Shown here: in pieces, positions 13,118 to 25,085 of the stretch
Numbering within the stretch: the first letter of the stretch is position 1
Layout: the number at the start of each line of letters is the position of its first letter
Assembly: GCA_028023455.1 (NCBI GenBank)
Contig: JAQFVV010000973.1
Location: 1 to 64,000 of the forward strand
DNA from: Epiperipatus broadwayi
Lineage: Eukaryota; Onychophora; Udeonychophora; Euonychophora; Peripatidae
Direction of reading: 5' to 3'
Length of the DNA stretch: 64,000 nt
Position numbers and translations under genes: made by a program
Notes under the pieces: model-generated
Databases searched by the model: none
What the model was told of the DNA's origin: nothing
Seen by the model: only the letters and a program-made list of their open reading frames with translations

Positions 13118-14086
13118 TTGGATTTCCACCAACCAAGAGAACAAGCTGGATTTAAAAGTGGTTTTAGTACAATAGATCATATCCAGGTATTGAGAGAAGT
13201 CATAGAAAGGACAAGTGAATATGAGTTGTCATTATGTTTTGGATTTGTAGATTATGAAAAAGCATTCGATTCTATACACATTTCTTCAGTGATTAAAGCA
13301 TTGGATCATCAAGGTATAGATCCAGGATATTGTCATATTTTAAAGAATATTTATAAAAATGCAACAGCAACAATTAGATTACCTAATAATACTGGAAAAA
13401 TCAAGATTGAGAAATGTGTAAGACAAGGTGACTCCATATCTCCAAAACTTTTTACAACAGTGCTGCAAGAAGTATTTTGTGGATTAAAATGGGAAACAAA
13501 AGGAGTGAAAGTAAATGGAGAGTATTTAAGTCATTTAGATTTCGCAGATGATGTAGTTGTTTTTGCAAATAATGCTTCAGAGCTTCAGAAAATGTTGCAG
13601 GAGTTAGCAGATGAAAGTAGAAAAGTAGGATTAAAGATAAATGTTAAAAAGACTAAAGTAATGTTTAATCGATTTGCTCAAAATATGAAAATAAAGATTG
13701 ATTATGACGAATTAGAAGAAGTTAACAGTTACAAATACCTTGGTCAGATTATTAATACAGATGGAAACATAATGGAGGAAATTAATCATAGAATTAAACT
13801 TGTTTGGAGTGCTTTTGGTAGAAATAACTTGATACTAAAAGGAAATATGCCTATGTGTTTGAAAAGAACGGTTTTTAACAAATGTGTTTTACCAGTTGTT
13901 ACTTATGGAGCTGAGACTTGGACACTTAATAGAAGAGCAATACAGAGATTTCAGACCATTCAAAGGAGTATGGAGAGATGTATGTTGGGAGTAACAAGAA
14001 GAGATCGAAAATGCAATGTATGGGTAAGACAACAAACAGGTGTTACTGACCTTATTGATAAAATTAAAAGATTGAAATGGAGTTGA
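13118..14086 (+). pseudogene. RTE copy 1: reverse transcriptase
   Basis: The open frame again begins at TTG and is really a continuation of the element polyprotein. RT blocks are clear: REQAGFKSGFSTIDHI, FVDYEKAFDSI, VRQGDSISPKLF, the catalytic FADDVVVF, and KYLGQIINTDGNI. The RTE-type C-terminus follows (TYGAETWTL, ERCMLGVTRRDRK). After the stop at 14084-14086 the same frame goes on for about 75 codons (AGHIARRDD to FILQWIDNG), so the stop is a lesion. The frame is one base off that of the endonuclease ORF; the shift is at TAAAAAG near 13030, the same place as in copy 2. Confidence 0.88.
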
Positions 14087-14317
14087 GCTGGACATATTGC
14101 TAGAAGAGATGATAATAGATGGACAATTGAAATTTTATACTGGATTCCAAGGGATTGTAAAAGACCCAGAAAGAGACCACATGTGAGATGGATGGATGAA
14201 ATAAGAAAATGTGCAGGGGTGTTGTGGAGAAGAGAAGCTAAAGATCGGAGAAGATGGATTAAACTTGGAGAGACCTTCATCCTGCAGTGGATTGATAATG
14301 GTTGATGATGATGATGA

Positions 14318-14344
14318 TAGAATGCACAGGCATTTTATACAATG
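14318..14344. repeat. Target-site duplication, right, of RTE copy 1
   Basis: Matches 11253-11279 at 23 of 27 positions and abuts the (GAT)n tail. Confidence 0.75.
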
Positions 14345-16177
14345 CTGTTTTTTTACACTCTAGTGATAACATATTGTAACTAAATAAAATCTGATAGCAA
14401 CTCAAATTAGTTACATCACAAAGATGCATAAAAAAATTGTTTGGTTTAAAATGTAAAAAAGTTAATTTATGCATTTAATATTTTAAATGTTTTATAAAGT
14501 ATATGAGAAACAATAAAATGATAAATTGCACTGTAAAGGAAGAATGGAAAACTGTTTTTATATACAAAAGAATTTTAATACTTTACAGAAATCTAAAGTA
14601 TTTTTTTACCTTTTTTGATTTGCTTTATACTGATTGGATTTCAATTAAACAATCTCTCAGTTCTCAAAGTAAATTGGATTGCAAATCCAAAAGTGATATT
14701 AAATTTTTGGAATTAATAAAGTTGGAAAAATGATGATCAAATTTTAAAAGATAGTTATGTTTTTTCTTTCTTCCTATTTCTAACTAATGTAAATAAAAAA
14801 AGAGAGGAAAAAAGAATAATACTATTTTTATCCATTCACTTAGGTATCAAATCATGATGTAATATTTGTAGAATTGTTTCCAGTACATGTTGGGAAAAGA
14901 ATAAAGAAAATGTTTTCTATAAAACATATTGTTGTAATAAAACAGTAATCAAATCTTGTAACTAGCTGGTAATAAATACATTGTTTGGAAAACATGTTGT
15001 TGAACAATGGTAAGTATAAATAAGACAGTCAAGTCCAGTAGGTTAGTTTACTTTAGTTTTATGTGAAGGCTTACCTCAAGAAGCAGTGTTATAGTTATCC
15101 CATGTAAAGAAGAAAAAACACTGGCTAAAACTATTTTTAACTGTAAATTAGATCGCTGTATTTTGCTGAACTGTTTTACAATATTTTTCAGTACTCCATT
15201 TATAACAGAAAAGATGATGATTTTATCTAACAGAAGACCATCTACAAAAAAACTATACCCACCAAAATACCTGGAAATGCAATCAGATCCAGAAAAAAAT
15301 GCTCAGGTTTCTTAAACCAGCTATAGCTTGCTTTAATAATGGTGTGAAGAAAAAAGCAGACATTGTCATAAAAATGATCCTAGACCCTGATATTACATCC
15401 TATCTAAAATCAATACTGCTATATTTCCTATCTAACATCACCAGTGCACCAGAAGGATCATTCTTTTGAGGAACTGATAAAGAGATCCAGAAATATATTT
15501 AAAGAATGATATCTGCAAAACACCATGGTTTGGAACTGTTTAAATATTCCACATGATAATATTTTGTCATTATAAGGCCTTAAATCTAAAATATTTCTTA
15601 TCATTTTATTATCTTTAATATTTTGTAAATCTAGTAATAGTTGCAAGTATGTAAAACAGTAATATATTCATTGTTATTAAATTAAGTTTATTTTTTAGTA
15701 ATCCATTTACTTTTGTTTGTTTATATAACTCAATCCAAACATTCTTGTAACGTTCGATATGATAATAATATCCACAACTCTGAGAAATCATGCAATCCAC
15801 TGGGGAACATGCAGGGATGTCAGAAATAATTTGTAAATAATGATGAATGGGCATTGATAAATTTTTGAAAACTAAACTTTTCATTCTGAAAGTTTGGCAC
15901 CTTAATGTTTCACTTTTTCATTATAGACACTACAAAAACAAATTAAAAATAATTTGGAGGACTTGTAGTTAGTTTAAATCTTCAATGCTAGGTTTTAAAT
16001 CATCATCAGCATCTTAGACTTTGGTTTTACTATTAATATATATTTAAACTGAATGATGTTTATTTGAATTTAGTATCCATTAAACTTTCACCTAATATAA
16101 ATATTTGTTTGAAATCAAAATTTACTGTTCCATATTTAAATGTCTTTGATTCCCTCAAAATACCATTATATATATAT
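14345..16177. other. Intergenic, no recognised feature
   Basis: AT-rich. An 89-codon minus-strand frame at 15615-15884 has no motif I recognise and no supporting context, so I do not call it. Confidence 0.4.
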
Positions 16178-16329
16178 ATGATCACTAGATGGAGCTTTAC
16201 CAATAGCCCACTATCAAGCTTTGTTTGCATAAATGCTGAGATACATAGAATTCAATATCTCTTTCAAATTGCATTTATGTAAACAAAGCTTGATAGTGGG
16301 CTATTGGTAAAGCTCCATCTAGTGATCAT
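16178..16329. repeat. Foldback (hairpin) repeat, 59-bp arms
   Basis: Arms 16178-16236 and 16271-16329 are reverse complements with a single mismatch (start ATGATCACTAGATGGAGC), separated by a 34-base loop. A further copy of the right arm lies at 16695-16753. This looks like a small foldback or MITE-type element. Confidence 0.85.
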
Positions 16330-16654
16330 AAAATACAAGCTGTGAGCAGGTTAAGAAATTTATATCTTGTTTTGTTTATCATAAATGTACCCTTGAAGGT
16401 TTTAGCATGATATAGATTGCAAAGGATTTTACTATATGGTGAAACCGAACTGAACTGAATTCAGACCCATATAGCTATCTAGTTTGTTTGACTGGATTTG
16501 AAGATATTTACGTATCTGAAAAATTCATGCTTTCAAGATGATAGAAACGTGTTACATAAAAGCTGTTTGTAGAGTTGGTGTTTAGATCTAGTTTCTAGTC
16601 TGCCTACCCTTTACTAATGAGAGCCAACTAGATCAAAACCATGGCTTAAAGGTT

Positions 16655-16805
16655 GGAGACAATTTGAAAGAGATATTGAATTATATATCTCTCACCATTT
16701 ATGCAAACAAAGCTTGATAGTGGGCTATTGGTAAAGCTCCATTTAGTGATCATAAAATGTAAGCTATGAGCAAGTTAAGAAATTTATAACTTGTTTTGCT
16801 TATCA
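16655..16805. repeat. Second, rearranged copy of the 16178 foldback family
   Basis: 16695-16753 repeats the right arm. The downstream text (ATAAAATGTAAGCTATGAGC to TTGTTTTGCTTATCA) repeats 16325-16382. Upstream, CAATTTGAAAGAGATATTG at about 16661 is the reverse complement of the loop-side sequence near 16250-16272. The copy thus keeps one arm in direct and the loop in inverted orientation. Confidence 0.7.
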
Positions 16806-17356
16806 TATATATATATAACAAGTTTTAAATTATTTTCTTAATATTGATATTGATTGATTACTCTTTCAGGGATTGGATTAATAAATATCAACCTTATTGA
16901 TCAAAGAAGAATCATAAATATCTAAACCAATTAACTATTCCTTTTGTTATAATTTCTCATTGAATCTCATTGAATAAATTGTAATAATTGTGAATAAATT
17001 TGTTAAATGTATTATTTCAAATTAAAGACTCATTTGCATTTTTCTTTATTCATTTATCAAATTATCACATGCTCGCACAATAAAGACAGTAATACTTAGA
17101 TTCCTTGAAGTTGAATATTAGGTGTATTCTCCCTAAGCTCAAATTCTGGCATAAATGGAATTTAAGAATAGAGAAAAGAGATGAAAAAACATGGAGATAT
17201 TTAATGTATGTTTATATGCCAATGGGTCATCTCCCAGGAGTGAGATCAGGGTAGATATGAGTTTAGAAGTTTAGGAATCCTAGATACACTTTCTTATATA
17301 CTCTGAGAGCCTAGCAATCTTACTATTATGCAAGGTCAGCACCCATTCCATTACAA

Positions 17357-17382
17357 TATATATATATATATATATATATATG
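17357..17382. repeat. (TA)n microsatellite
   Basis: Uninterrupted TA run. Confidence 0.95.
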
Positions 17383-17821
17383 GCTGCAGAAAGGAGTTTG
17401 TTATTAACTGAAAGAAAACCCTTCGATTCCTCTTGGAGGCCTTAAAAGAACCAAACAAGGCAAATTCTTAATGTACATTCCATATGTTCTTGTCATTGCA
17501 GCTGTTATTACTATGTGATTATTCATATAGTATATGAACATGGATGCGCTGCTCACCAACATGCATTAGCCTGTGTGGTGAGTTTATTGGCTTTTTACCT
17601 CCGAGTTTAAGAATATTTTTTCAATATATACAATCATGACAGACAAAAGTAAATCATGGTCCTTAATCCCAGGAGGCTGTAAAGTCACCAAACAAGGCAG
17701 CAGTTGGTGGCCAAATGCAGAGGGTGCTAATAATCCCCTGATTGTCAACTCAAGTGGCCATTTGATGATGACTTTTTATTTAGGTACTTACAACTGCTAA
17801 TGACTTTCAAGTGAAGGAAGA

Positions 17822-18684
17822 TTGCAAGAGTTAGAAGAAGAATTGTTTTATATTAAATGGGACTTTATTGGACTTTGTGAAGTTAGAAGAAAAGGTGAAG
17901 AAACAATTGATTTAAAAAGTGAACATGTACTCCATTATAAAGGAACAAATATTGCAAATACAAATGGGATAGGATTCATTATAAATAAAAAATGGAAGAA
18001 TAACATTGTGGAGATTGATGGTGTATCAGACAGGGTGGCAAGATTAGTTTTACAACTTAATAGCAGATACCAAATGTAAATAATTCAGGTTTATGCCCCA
18101 ACAAGTTCTCATAGTGATGAAGTAGTAGAAGATTTTTATATGGATGTACAAAAGGCTTTTGATCAGAGTAAACAACATTTTGAAATTGTTATGAGAGTCT
18201 TTAATGCTAGAATTGGTAAACAAATGAAAGACAAAAATGTTGTAGGTAATTTTGGTTATGGTAATAGAAATGAGAGAGGATATAGACTTGTGGAGTTTGT
18301 AGAAAAAAAAAATGGAAATGGACATGGAAGCATTTAAATGAAGGTACAGCAGAATTGGATTATATTTTGACTAACAGAGAATGCATATCTCAAGATTGTA
18401 ATATTCTTAATAAATTTAAGACAGGAAGTGATCATCGATTTGTAAGATGTAAGATACATGTTAATACAAAACTAGAGAGTCAAAAATTATTAAGAAAAAC
18501 AATATTTACAATTGATATTCCTAATCTTCAGAAACATTCTAATGAATTTAAATTAGAACTTACAAATCGGTTTCAAGTATTTGTAGATTTTGAACATGAT
18601 TCAGATTTGAATGAAATTAATAGGAAAATAACAGATACACTTTTAAAAACTGCAACAAAGATAGCTGGTAGAAAAAAGCAGTAA
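17822..18684 (+). pseudogene. RTE copy 2: broken endonuclease
   Basis: Three open pieces (17822-18079, 18140-18337, 18355-18684) cover the endonuclease. GLCEVRRKGEE is kept; a stop follows SRYQM where copy 1 continues. The GDFNA aspartate is replaced (MRVFNARIG). A frame change in the A-rich run near 18304 deletes part of the domain before LDYILTNRE. No function expected. Confidence 0.85.
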
Positions 18685-18927
18685 TTGACTAATAAAATTT
18701 CTACTGAGACTATAGATTTTATGAAGAAAAGAAGGAATATGAAGATATACAAAAATGATACATTAAAAAGGATTGAATATCTCAAATTTTGTAAAATGGT
18801 GTAGAAAAGAGTTGAAAATGATATAAGAATGTAATTGTGAACTAGCAAGGAAAGCTATAGAAGAGAATAAAAGTCTAAAGAGTGTAAAACAACATTTTGG
18901 TATTGGTAGGAAATTTATATTTGCAAT

Positions 18928-20295
18928 ATGAAAAAAAGATGGAATTATTATTGGGTAGAAGACTTCTATCAAGAATTATATAGTGATAAAGAACAAATAC
19001 CTCCTATATCTATTATATCTTCTGAATTGCTTAGAATTTTAAATGAAGAAGTGAGACATGCAATTAAATTTATGAAGAAAGGGATGGCTCCAGGTAATGA
19101 TGTAATTGTAATTGATATATTAAAAGAAGCAGGTGAAGAAATAGAATTTTTTTTGGCAAAGTTATATTCAAATGTCTAAATGATAAAGATGTACCGGATG
19201 ATTGGAAGAATACAGTATTTAATATTAATATTTTAAAAAGGTGATAAAAAGATATTAGAAATTACAGACCTATCAGCCTTTTATCAGTTTTATACAAAAT
19301 TTTTACCAAGATAATTACAACTTGTCTACAAAGAACTTTGGATTTCCACCAACCAAAAGAACAAGCTGGATTTAAAAGTGGTTTTAATACAGTAGATCAT
19401 ATCCAGGTATTGAGAGAAGTTATAGAAAAGACAAATGAATATGGTCTGCCATTATGCTTAGAATTTGTAGATTATGAAAAGGCATTTGATTCTATAAACA
19501 TTTTTTCAGTGATTAAAGCATTGTATCATCAAGGTAGAGATCCAGGATATTGTAATATTTTAAAAAATATTTATAAAAATGCAACAGCAACAATTAGATT
19601 ACATAATGATAGTAGGAAAGTCAAGATTGAGAAGGGTGTAAGACAGGGTGACTCCATATCTCCAAAACTTTTTACATCAGTGCTGCAAGAAGTATTTTGT
19701 GGATTAAAATGGGAAGCTAAAGGAGTGAAAGTAAATGGAGATTATTTAAGTCATTTAGATTTTGCATATGATGTAGTTGTTTTTGCAAATAATGCTTTAG
19801 GGTTACAGGAAATGTTGCAGGAGTTATCAGATGAAAGTAGGAAAGAAGGACTACAGATAAATGTTAAAAAGACTAAAGTAATGTTTAATAGATTTTCTCA
19901 AAATATGAAAATAAAGATTGATTATGATGAATTAGAAGAAGTTAACAGTTACAAATACATTGGTCAAATTATTAATACAGATGGAAACATAATGGATGAA
20001 ATTAATCATAGAACTAAACTTGTTTGGAGTGCTTTTGGTAGAAAAAACTTGACACTAAAACTAAATATGCCTATGTGTTTGAAAAGGAAGATTTTTTAAT
20101 AAATGTGTTTTGCCAGTTCTTACTTATGAATCTGAGACTTGGACACTTAATAGAAGAGCAATACAGAGACTTCAAACCATTCAAAGTAGTATGGAGAGAT
20201 GCATGTTGGGAGTAACAAGAAGAGATCGAAAACACAATGTATGGGTAAGAGAACAAACGAGTGTTACTGATCTCCTTGAAAAAATTAAAAGCTGA
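18928..20295 (+). pseudogene. RTE copy 2: broken reverse transcriptase
   Basis: Pieces 18928-19179 (linker and first RT block, APGNDVIV), 19338-20099 (RT core) and 20110-20295 (C-terminus). Motifs: EQAGFKSGFNTVDHI, FVDYEKAFDSI, VRQGDSISPKLF, then FAYDVVVF, where the first catalytic Asp of FADD is Tyr. A frame change at about 20091 separates the C-terminal TYESETWTL part. The frame change between linker and core sits at the same TAAAAAG as in copy 1. Confidence 0.85.
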
Positions 20296-20679
20296 AGTGG
20301 AGTTGGGCTGAACATATCACTAGAAGAGATGATAATAGATGTACAATTAAAATTTTAAACTGGATTCCAAGAGATTATAAAAGACCCAGAACGAGACCAC
20401 ATGTGAGATGGATGGATGAAATAAGAAAGTGTGCAGGGGTGATGTAGAGAAGAGAAGCTAAAGATCAGAAAAGATGGATTGAACTTGGAGAGACCTTCAT
20501 TCTGCAGTGGATTGATAATAGTTGATGATGATTATGATGATGATATATATATATATGAAATTAAAAACACAACTTTTCCATGAGAACAGCATTAATTTGA
20601 TAAAAGGCACATTAATAAGTTTGCTTTGTGATGGCTTGCTAAACATTTCTTTTCATGAAATCACTATATATATATATAT

Positions 20680-21851
20680 ACACCTGGGTCTCTTTTTACG
20701 CGGACTTATTTAACACGATTTTGAAGTTACGCGATTCATGTTTCACCGGAAGTCGTACTCCGATAATGCACTATTACTTTAAATAATAAATTTTGCGCAC
20801 TTACATTATATTGAAAGTAATAGCACATTATTGGAATTCAACTTTTATCTTAGTAATTTCAATATTTTCAGTACTTTATAATAGTAAGATTTTATGCAAT
20901 AATAAAATTAAAATCATGATTTCCACATTTTATGTATACCCACATTAAATTTTATAAGATTATAATGTAAATTTTGTGCATGTTAATTTTGCATTTTAAA
21001 TCACATTCTGTTTTTGCTTTTTAAAAAAAAAAACGTAATCAATTATTAATCATTTAGTGTCCACAAGTTTATTTTTAAAAGGTGAGTAATAGCAGAGGGC
21101 ACAATTAAAATTGAAAATTAAAAATTAAAATCTGATTTTTAATTGTAATTAATAATTTAAAAATTACTTACGGTTACTTGAAATTAATGTTATGTAAAAC
21201 AAAATTTGATTTTTAAACGGAATTGAAAATTAAAAAATTAAAGACAAAAATAAGAATTTAATTTTTAGTTGTTAGTTTTAATTAAATTTTTCACAGAAAT
21301 GGTGAATAAATGTCTTTTTATTATCATAAGTCTAAGTTCATAAAAAATTAATAAAATCATCATCTCAAAGATTACTTACTAATTACGTTGTCACCAGAAA
21401 ACCATTAACACAACGTGAAAGTGACATTGGCACTAGTCATATTTCCTCTTGTGAGAATTGATTTTTTACCAGTTTGCAAAGGAACGTGTTTTTCAGCAAA
21501 TAGCTATAATAATTAAAACGTGTATAAAAAATGTAAATTACTGTACTGTAAATTATGCATAAAAATATATTATTTTGAATAAAATTAAATATTATAGTTA
21601 AAAAAAGTTTGTCTTGTATCAATTTATTTCAAATTTGAAATTTTTTAATAGTCATATTTTATTTCCTTATTTTTTTTTTTTTGCGTGAATTTTAAAGTAA
21701 TTTTACATTGGTGCTTTGCTTTTATGTGAATTTTAAAAAATCACAGACTGCATCCCCCCTTTTTCAATGTAAGTTACGTCTATTTTTGTGCGATTTCGTT
21801 TGCGTGTGTTTTCTAAGGAACCTATCTATCACGTAAATCGAGACCCAGGTG
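20680..21851. mobile_element. Non-autonomous DNA transposon, TA-flanked
   Basis: The 1172-bp segment starts CACCTGGGTCTCTTTTTACG and ends with the reverse complement CGTAAATCGAGACCCAGGTG, so the terminal inverted repeats share CACCTGGGTCTC plus TTTACG. TA lies on both sides (20678-20679, 21852-21853), as expected for Tc1/mariner-type TA duplication. The terminal pattern with TTTACGCG motifs is reminiscent of pogo/Tigger ends; that is inference. No transposase frame is present, so it would depend on one supplied in trans. Confidence 0.75.
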
Positions 21852-21853
21852 TA

Positions 21854-23627
21854 TATAAATATATATAACCTCAGAATATATAATGAAGTAGTTTAGGTGG
21901 TATACATAATTAAATCACTTATTATTTGTGAGATAAAATGACATTCAAGCAGAAGAACTGACAGTGTTGCAATATGATTCGTGGATTCTGAATTCTAGAC
22001 ACCGCCATTCTACCACTATGCTCAACCATGTAGAATATAATTCATAATTAAGATTATTATGAAGTTAATAGCTAAAATGTACTATGTTACAATCTCAATA
22101 TCATTATTTTAATGTTTGCCTGAAAGTTTATGATGGTGGCCCTTAACTTGTAATTATATGTTAAACTACTATCATCTAGCATTAATTGTTAAATATTTTC
22201 AAATAAATTCAACCTTTATTTAATATTTTCAAATACATTCCAGTGTGAATAATAGTATACAGATTAGTATATAACACAATGTTCTGATTTGTTCCCTTTT
22301 TCTCTTTTTTAGTGACCTAACCAGTGACAGTGCTAATAGGAGAATAGAACCTGAAACCTTTAGATTCTCGAATAGTACATTTAACATGGACCTCTAACCA
22401 TCTAAATTATTTAATTTTTTCTAAAGTCATTTAACAATTAATTCTAGAAGATAAAAATAGTATAACACACAATTATCAGTAATTTAAGTTCAAAAGGATT
22501 GTTAATATTATTAATTAATTTTATTATTAATTATTCATCTTGAAATTTGTTTCACATGTTCTTTGAAAGGGCTTTTTTTAATTTGTTTTTGTTTTATTAT
22601 CTTGAATTCTTTGTTATAAATAACTATAATTAGCTATGACTTTATGTAACATCTTTTTTCATTATGTGAATGTATGGATTCCTTTGGACTATTTTTTTTA
22701 TAAGAACACTGAATGATAATGTTATTTTTTACTCCAGTGAACTACATAACTATTAAGGAGATCAATAAATAGTAAATAATTTTGGGAAAAAAAAACATAC
22801 AATGCCTTAACTTCTATGTGTTATTATTATTTTCTTTTTTATTGCTATTCAGTCCAATGATTTGAAAATTTAAATTTCTTATTAGTTTTTAAATTCATAT
22901 ATGCATATAGTGAATGAGTAATTTTTGGCTTGAAATGAATAATGATGGTTATGCATTTATAGTTGTCCTATGAAAAAATGAGATGAGTACATTTAACGAT
23001 TCCATTCATTTTGTATCTGCTAATTATAATAACTGTGTGTGCGTTATATATATATATATATAGACAGTTTTGGTTTTATATATATATATGTGTGTGTAAA
23101 ATTTAGAGCTGTGAAAATAAAGTTAAAATAATTACAATGACTATAATCAGGCAGGAAATTAATGAATTCCCCCTAATAACAATCTACCTAGAAGATGTAC
23201 ATAAGCAAAATATGCAGTGGAATTATTTTAAGGCTAATATATAGTAATATATTTAGATTTATGCGGAATGTGGAACTGATGTACATCCTTCAGTAATATA
23301 CCTCTTTTTTGTGATAGGTCTAAGGTTAGAATGGCAAAAAAACTCACTAGGACTGATAATGCATTAGCGTGCTGAAAAAGTTATAATCACATCTTTAGAA
23401 GATTACTATGGATTTAGAGACAAAATGTAATTTCTAAGAAGATTGTAAATATAATTTCGTTTTTATACATTAAATATTTATTTGTTTTCGAATTAACTCC
23501 TGCTGTAAATTTTATTTGTGTGTATAATTTTCTGATAATAAAGTTTACTAATGCTTACCCCGCTAGTATTGTCAATAATACTCTTGGGTATATAGCGTTT
23601 ATTTTTTATTTTACTTTAAGTTTTATG
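21854..23627. other. Intergenic, no recognised feature
   Basis: AT-rich sequence with short (TA)n and (TG)n runs near 23044-23098. No gene or repeat recognised. Confidence 0.4.
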
Positions 23628-23950
23628 TAATATATAGGGTATATGAGCACAGACTTTCACATGATCCACCACTCTCCAATCTATCCCATAACACTGATAC
23701 ACTTGACCACGTATATGTTGAAAAGATAAATGATCACCGATATACCTATTTCATTCTAAACCAGAAATCATCAGTTGGTCCAGATTATCATCTCTACACA
23801 TATATGGAATAAGTGCTCAGATATATATATATATATTAACATAGCCAATCTTCATACTTTAATAGACAGGCTTCAATCCACTCCACACTCCAACTCTTCA
23901 ACCATCCATCCAATTGAAAATTTGATGATGGAATGCTCACTCTGAGGCCA
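23628..23950 (+). repeat. Palindromic B-box repeat family, single arm, copy A
   Basis: Shares with 24099-24470 and the palindrome at 26286 the ordered blocks ACTTTCACATGA, GTTGAAAAGATAAA, TCATCAGTTGGTCCAGAT and GAAAATTTGATGATGGAA. About 320 bp; only one arm is present. Confidence 0.7.
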
Positions 23951-24098
23951 TGATTCTTGTCACACTCATATTGACCTAAAGTCAATTTGACCCCTCATGT
24001 ACAGGACATAATCCATTCAATACATATATGAGGTATGGGTAGACATCTCTACTATGTAATAACTGAAATACAGGCTTATTATATACCTGTATCAATGG

Positions 24099-24296
24099 AT
24101 GTAATATATAGGGTATATGGTATAAGAACACAGACTTTCACATGACCCACCACTCTCCACTCTATCTCACAATACCAATACACTTGAACACATATAAGTT
24201 GAAAAGATAAATAATCACCAATATCCATATTTCATGCTAAACCAGCAATCATCAGTTGGTTCAGATTATCATCTCTACACATATATGGAATAAGTG

Positions 24297-24368
<72 letters not shown>

Positions 24369-24470
24369 CATAGCCAATCTTCACAGGCTTCAATCCACTC
24401 CACACTCCAACTCTTTAACCATCCATCCAATTGAAAATCTGATGATGGAAGGCTCAAAGACCACCCTTCA
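24099..24470 (+). repeat. Palindromic B-box repeat family, single arm, copy B
   Basis: Same block order as copy A, with a (TA)n expansion at 24301-24364 inside it, at the place where copy A has a shorter TA run (23822-23836). Confidence 0.7.
24301..24364. repeat. (TA)n microsatellite
   Basis: 64-base uninterrupted TA run inside repeat copy B. Confidence 0.97.
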
Positions 24471-24689
24471 TCCAAGAAATCTATTTTTAAATGTATTACA
24501 TTATCTCTGCTCTAAATTAAACCCAGCATTTTGTTTTAATAAACTTTTAAACAAAAAAAGTTTTAAATCTATTTAATCTTACTTTAGGCTGCTTTATTAC
24601 TATGAGTTTTTTATCTTCGTTGAAAAGATTTACATAAATCTCTACATACATTGTACAGGCTTAACACCTGCATTTATATATGTAATATA

Positions 24690-25085
24690 TGCAGGATTCG
24701 AACTCAGGATTATTCTCCTGTACACGAGGCGTCAGAATGACTAAACGTCAACATGTGTAGGATGACAACCTTGGCACTAACATCGGCTTTGAACATACCA
24801 TCATCAGATTTTCAATGAAATGGAAGGCTGAAAAGTTGTGGGTTGGAGTATTTTGAAGCCTGTTCATTAAAGTATGAAGATTGGCTATCTTAATATAAAG
24901 CTGAGTACTTATTGTATATATGTGTGTGATGGTAATCTGGACCAACTGATGAATGCTGGTTTAGCACAAAATATGGATATTGGTGATTACTTATCTTTTC
25001 AACATATGTGTGATCAGGTGGGTCAGCAATATAAGATGGCACTGAGAGTCGTGCGTCGTGTAAAAGTCTGAGTTCGAATCCCGCA
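24690..25085 (-). repeat. Palindromic B-box repeat family, copy C (mostly reverse arm)
   Basis: From about 24785 this is the reverse complement of copies A and B. It ends GAGTTCGAATCCCGC (about 25072-25086), a good pol III B-box. At the other end GGATTCGAACTC (24694-24705) is a B-box facing the opposite way, so the left arm's tip survives while its body is deleted or replaced. Confidence 0.65.

Larger units (their letters stand above)
11280..14317 (+). mobile_element. RTE-type non-LTR retrotransposon, copy 1
   Basis: About 3.0 kb between target-site duplications: a short 5' region, an AP-type endonuclease, a reverse transcriptase, and a 3' end in GATGATGATGATGAT, the microsatellite tail typical of RTE elements. 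Two other copies lie at 17630-20540 and 46215-49020. Coding capacity is broken by one nonsense codon after the endonuclease-linker (12924), a one-base frame change near 13030, and a stop within the C-terminal part (14084). Catalytic motifs of both enzymes remain, making this the best preserved copy. Confidence 0.9.
17630..20540 (+). mobile_element. RTE-type retrotransposon, copy 2 (inactive)
   Basis: Collinear with copy 1 from the 5' untranslated region (CCCAGGAGGCTGTAAAGTC) to a degenerate GATGATGATTATGATGATGAT tail that runs into (TA)n. The coding region is in at least six pieces. Both catalytic centres are damaged: the endonuclease GDFNA motif reads RVFNA, and the RT FADD reads FAYD. Confidence 0.9.

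Noticed and set aside
15615-15884. 89-codon minus-strand frame as a possible gene
   Set aside because: No recognisable domain, composition like the surrounding intergenic DNA, and no neighbouring exon or element structure.
24256-24576. Frames containing Ile-Tyr runs (also at 58135, 58209 and 61945)
   Set aside because: Translations of (TA)n microsatellites with flanking codons by chance.
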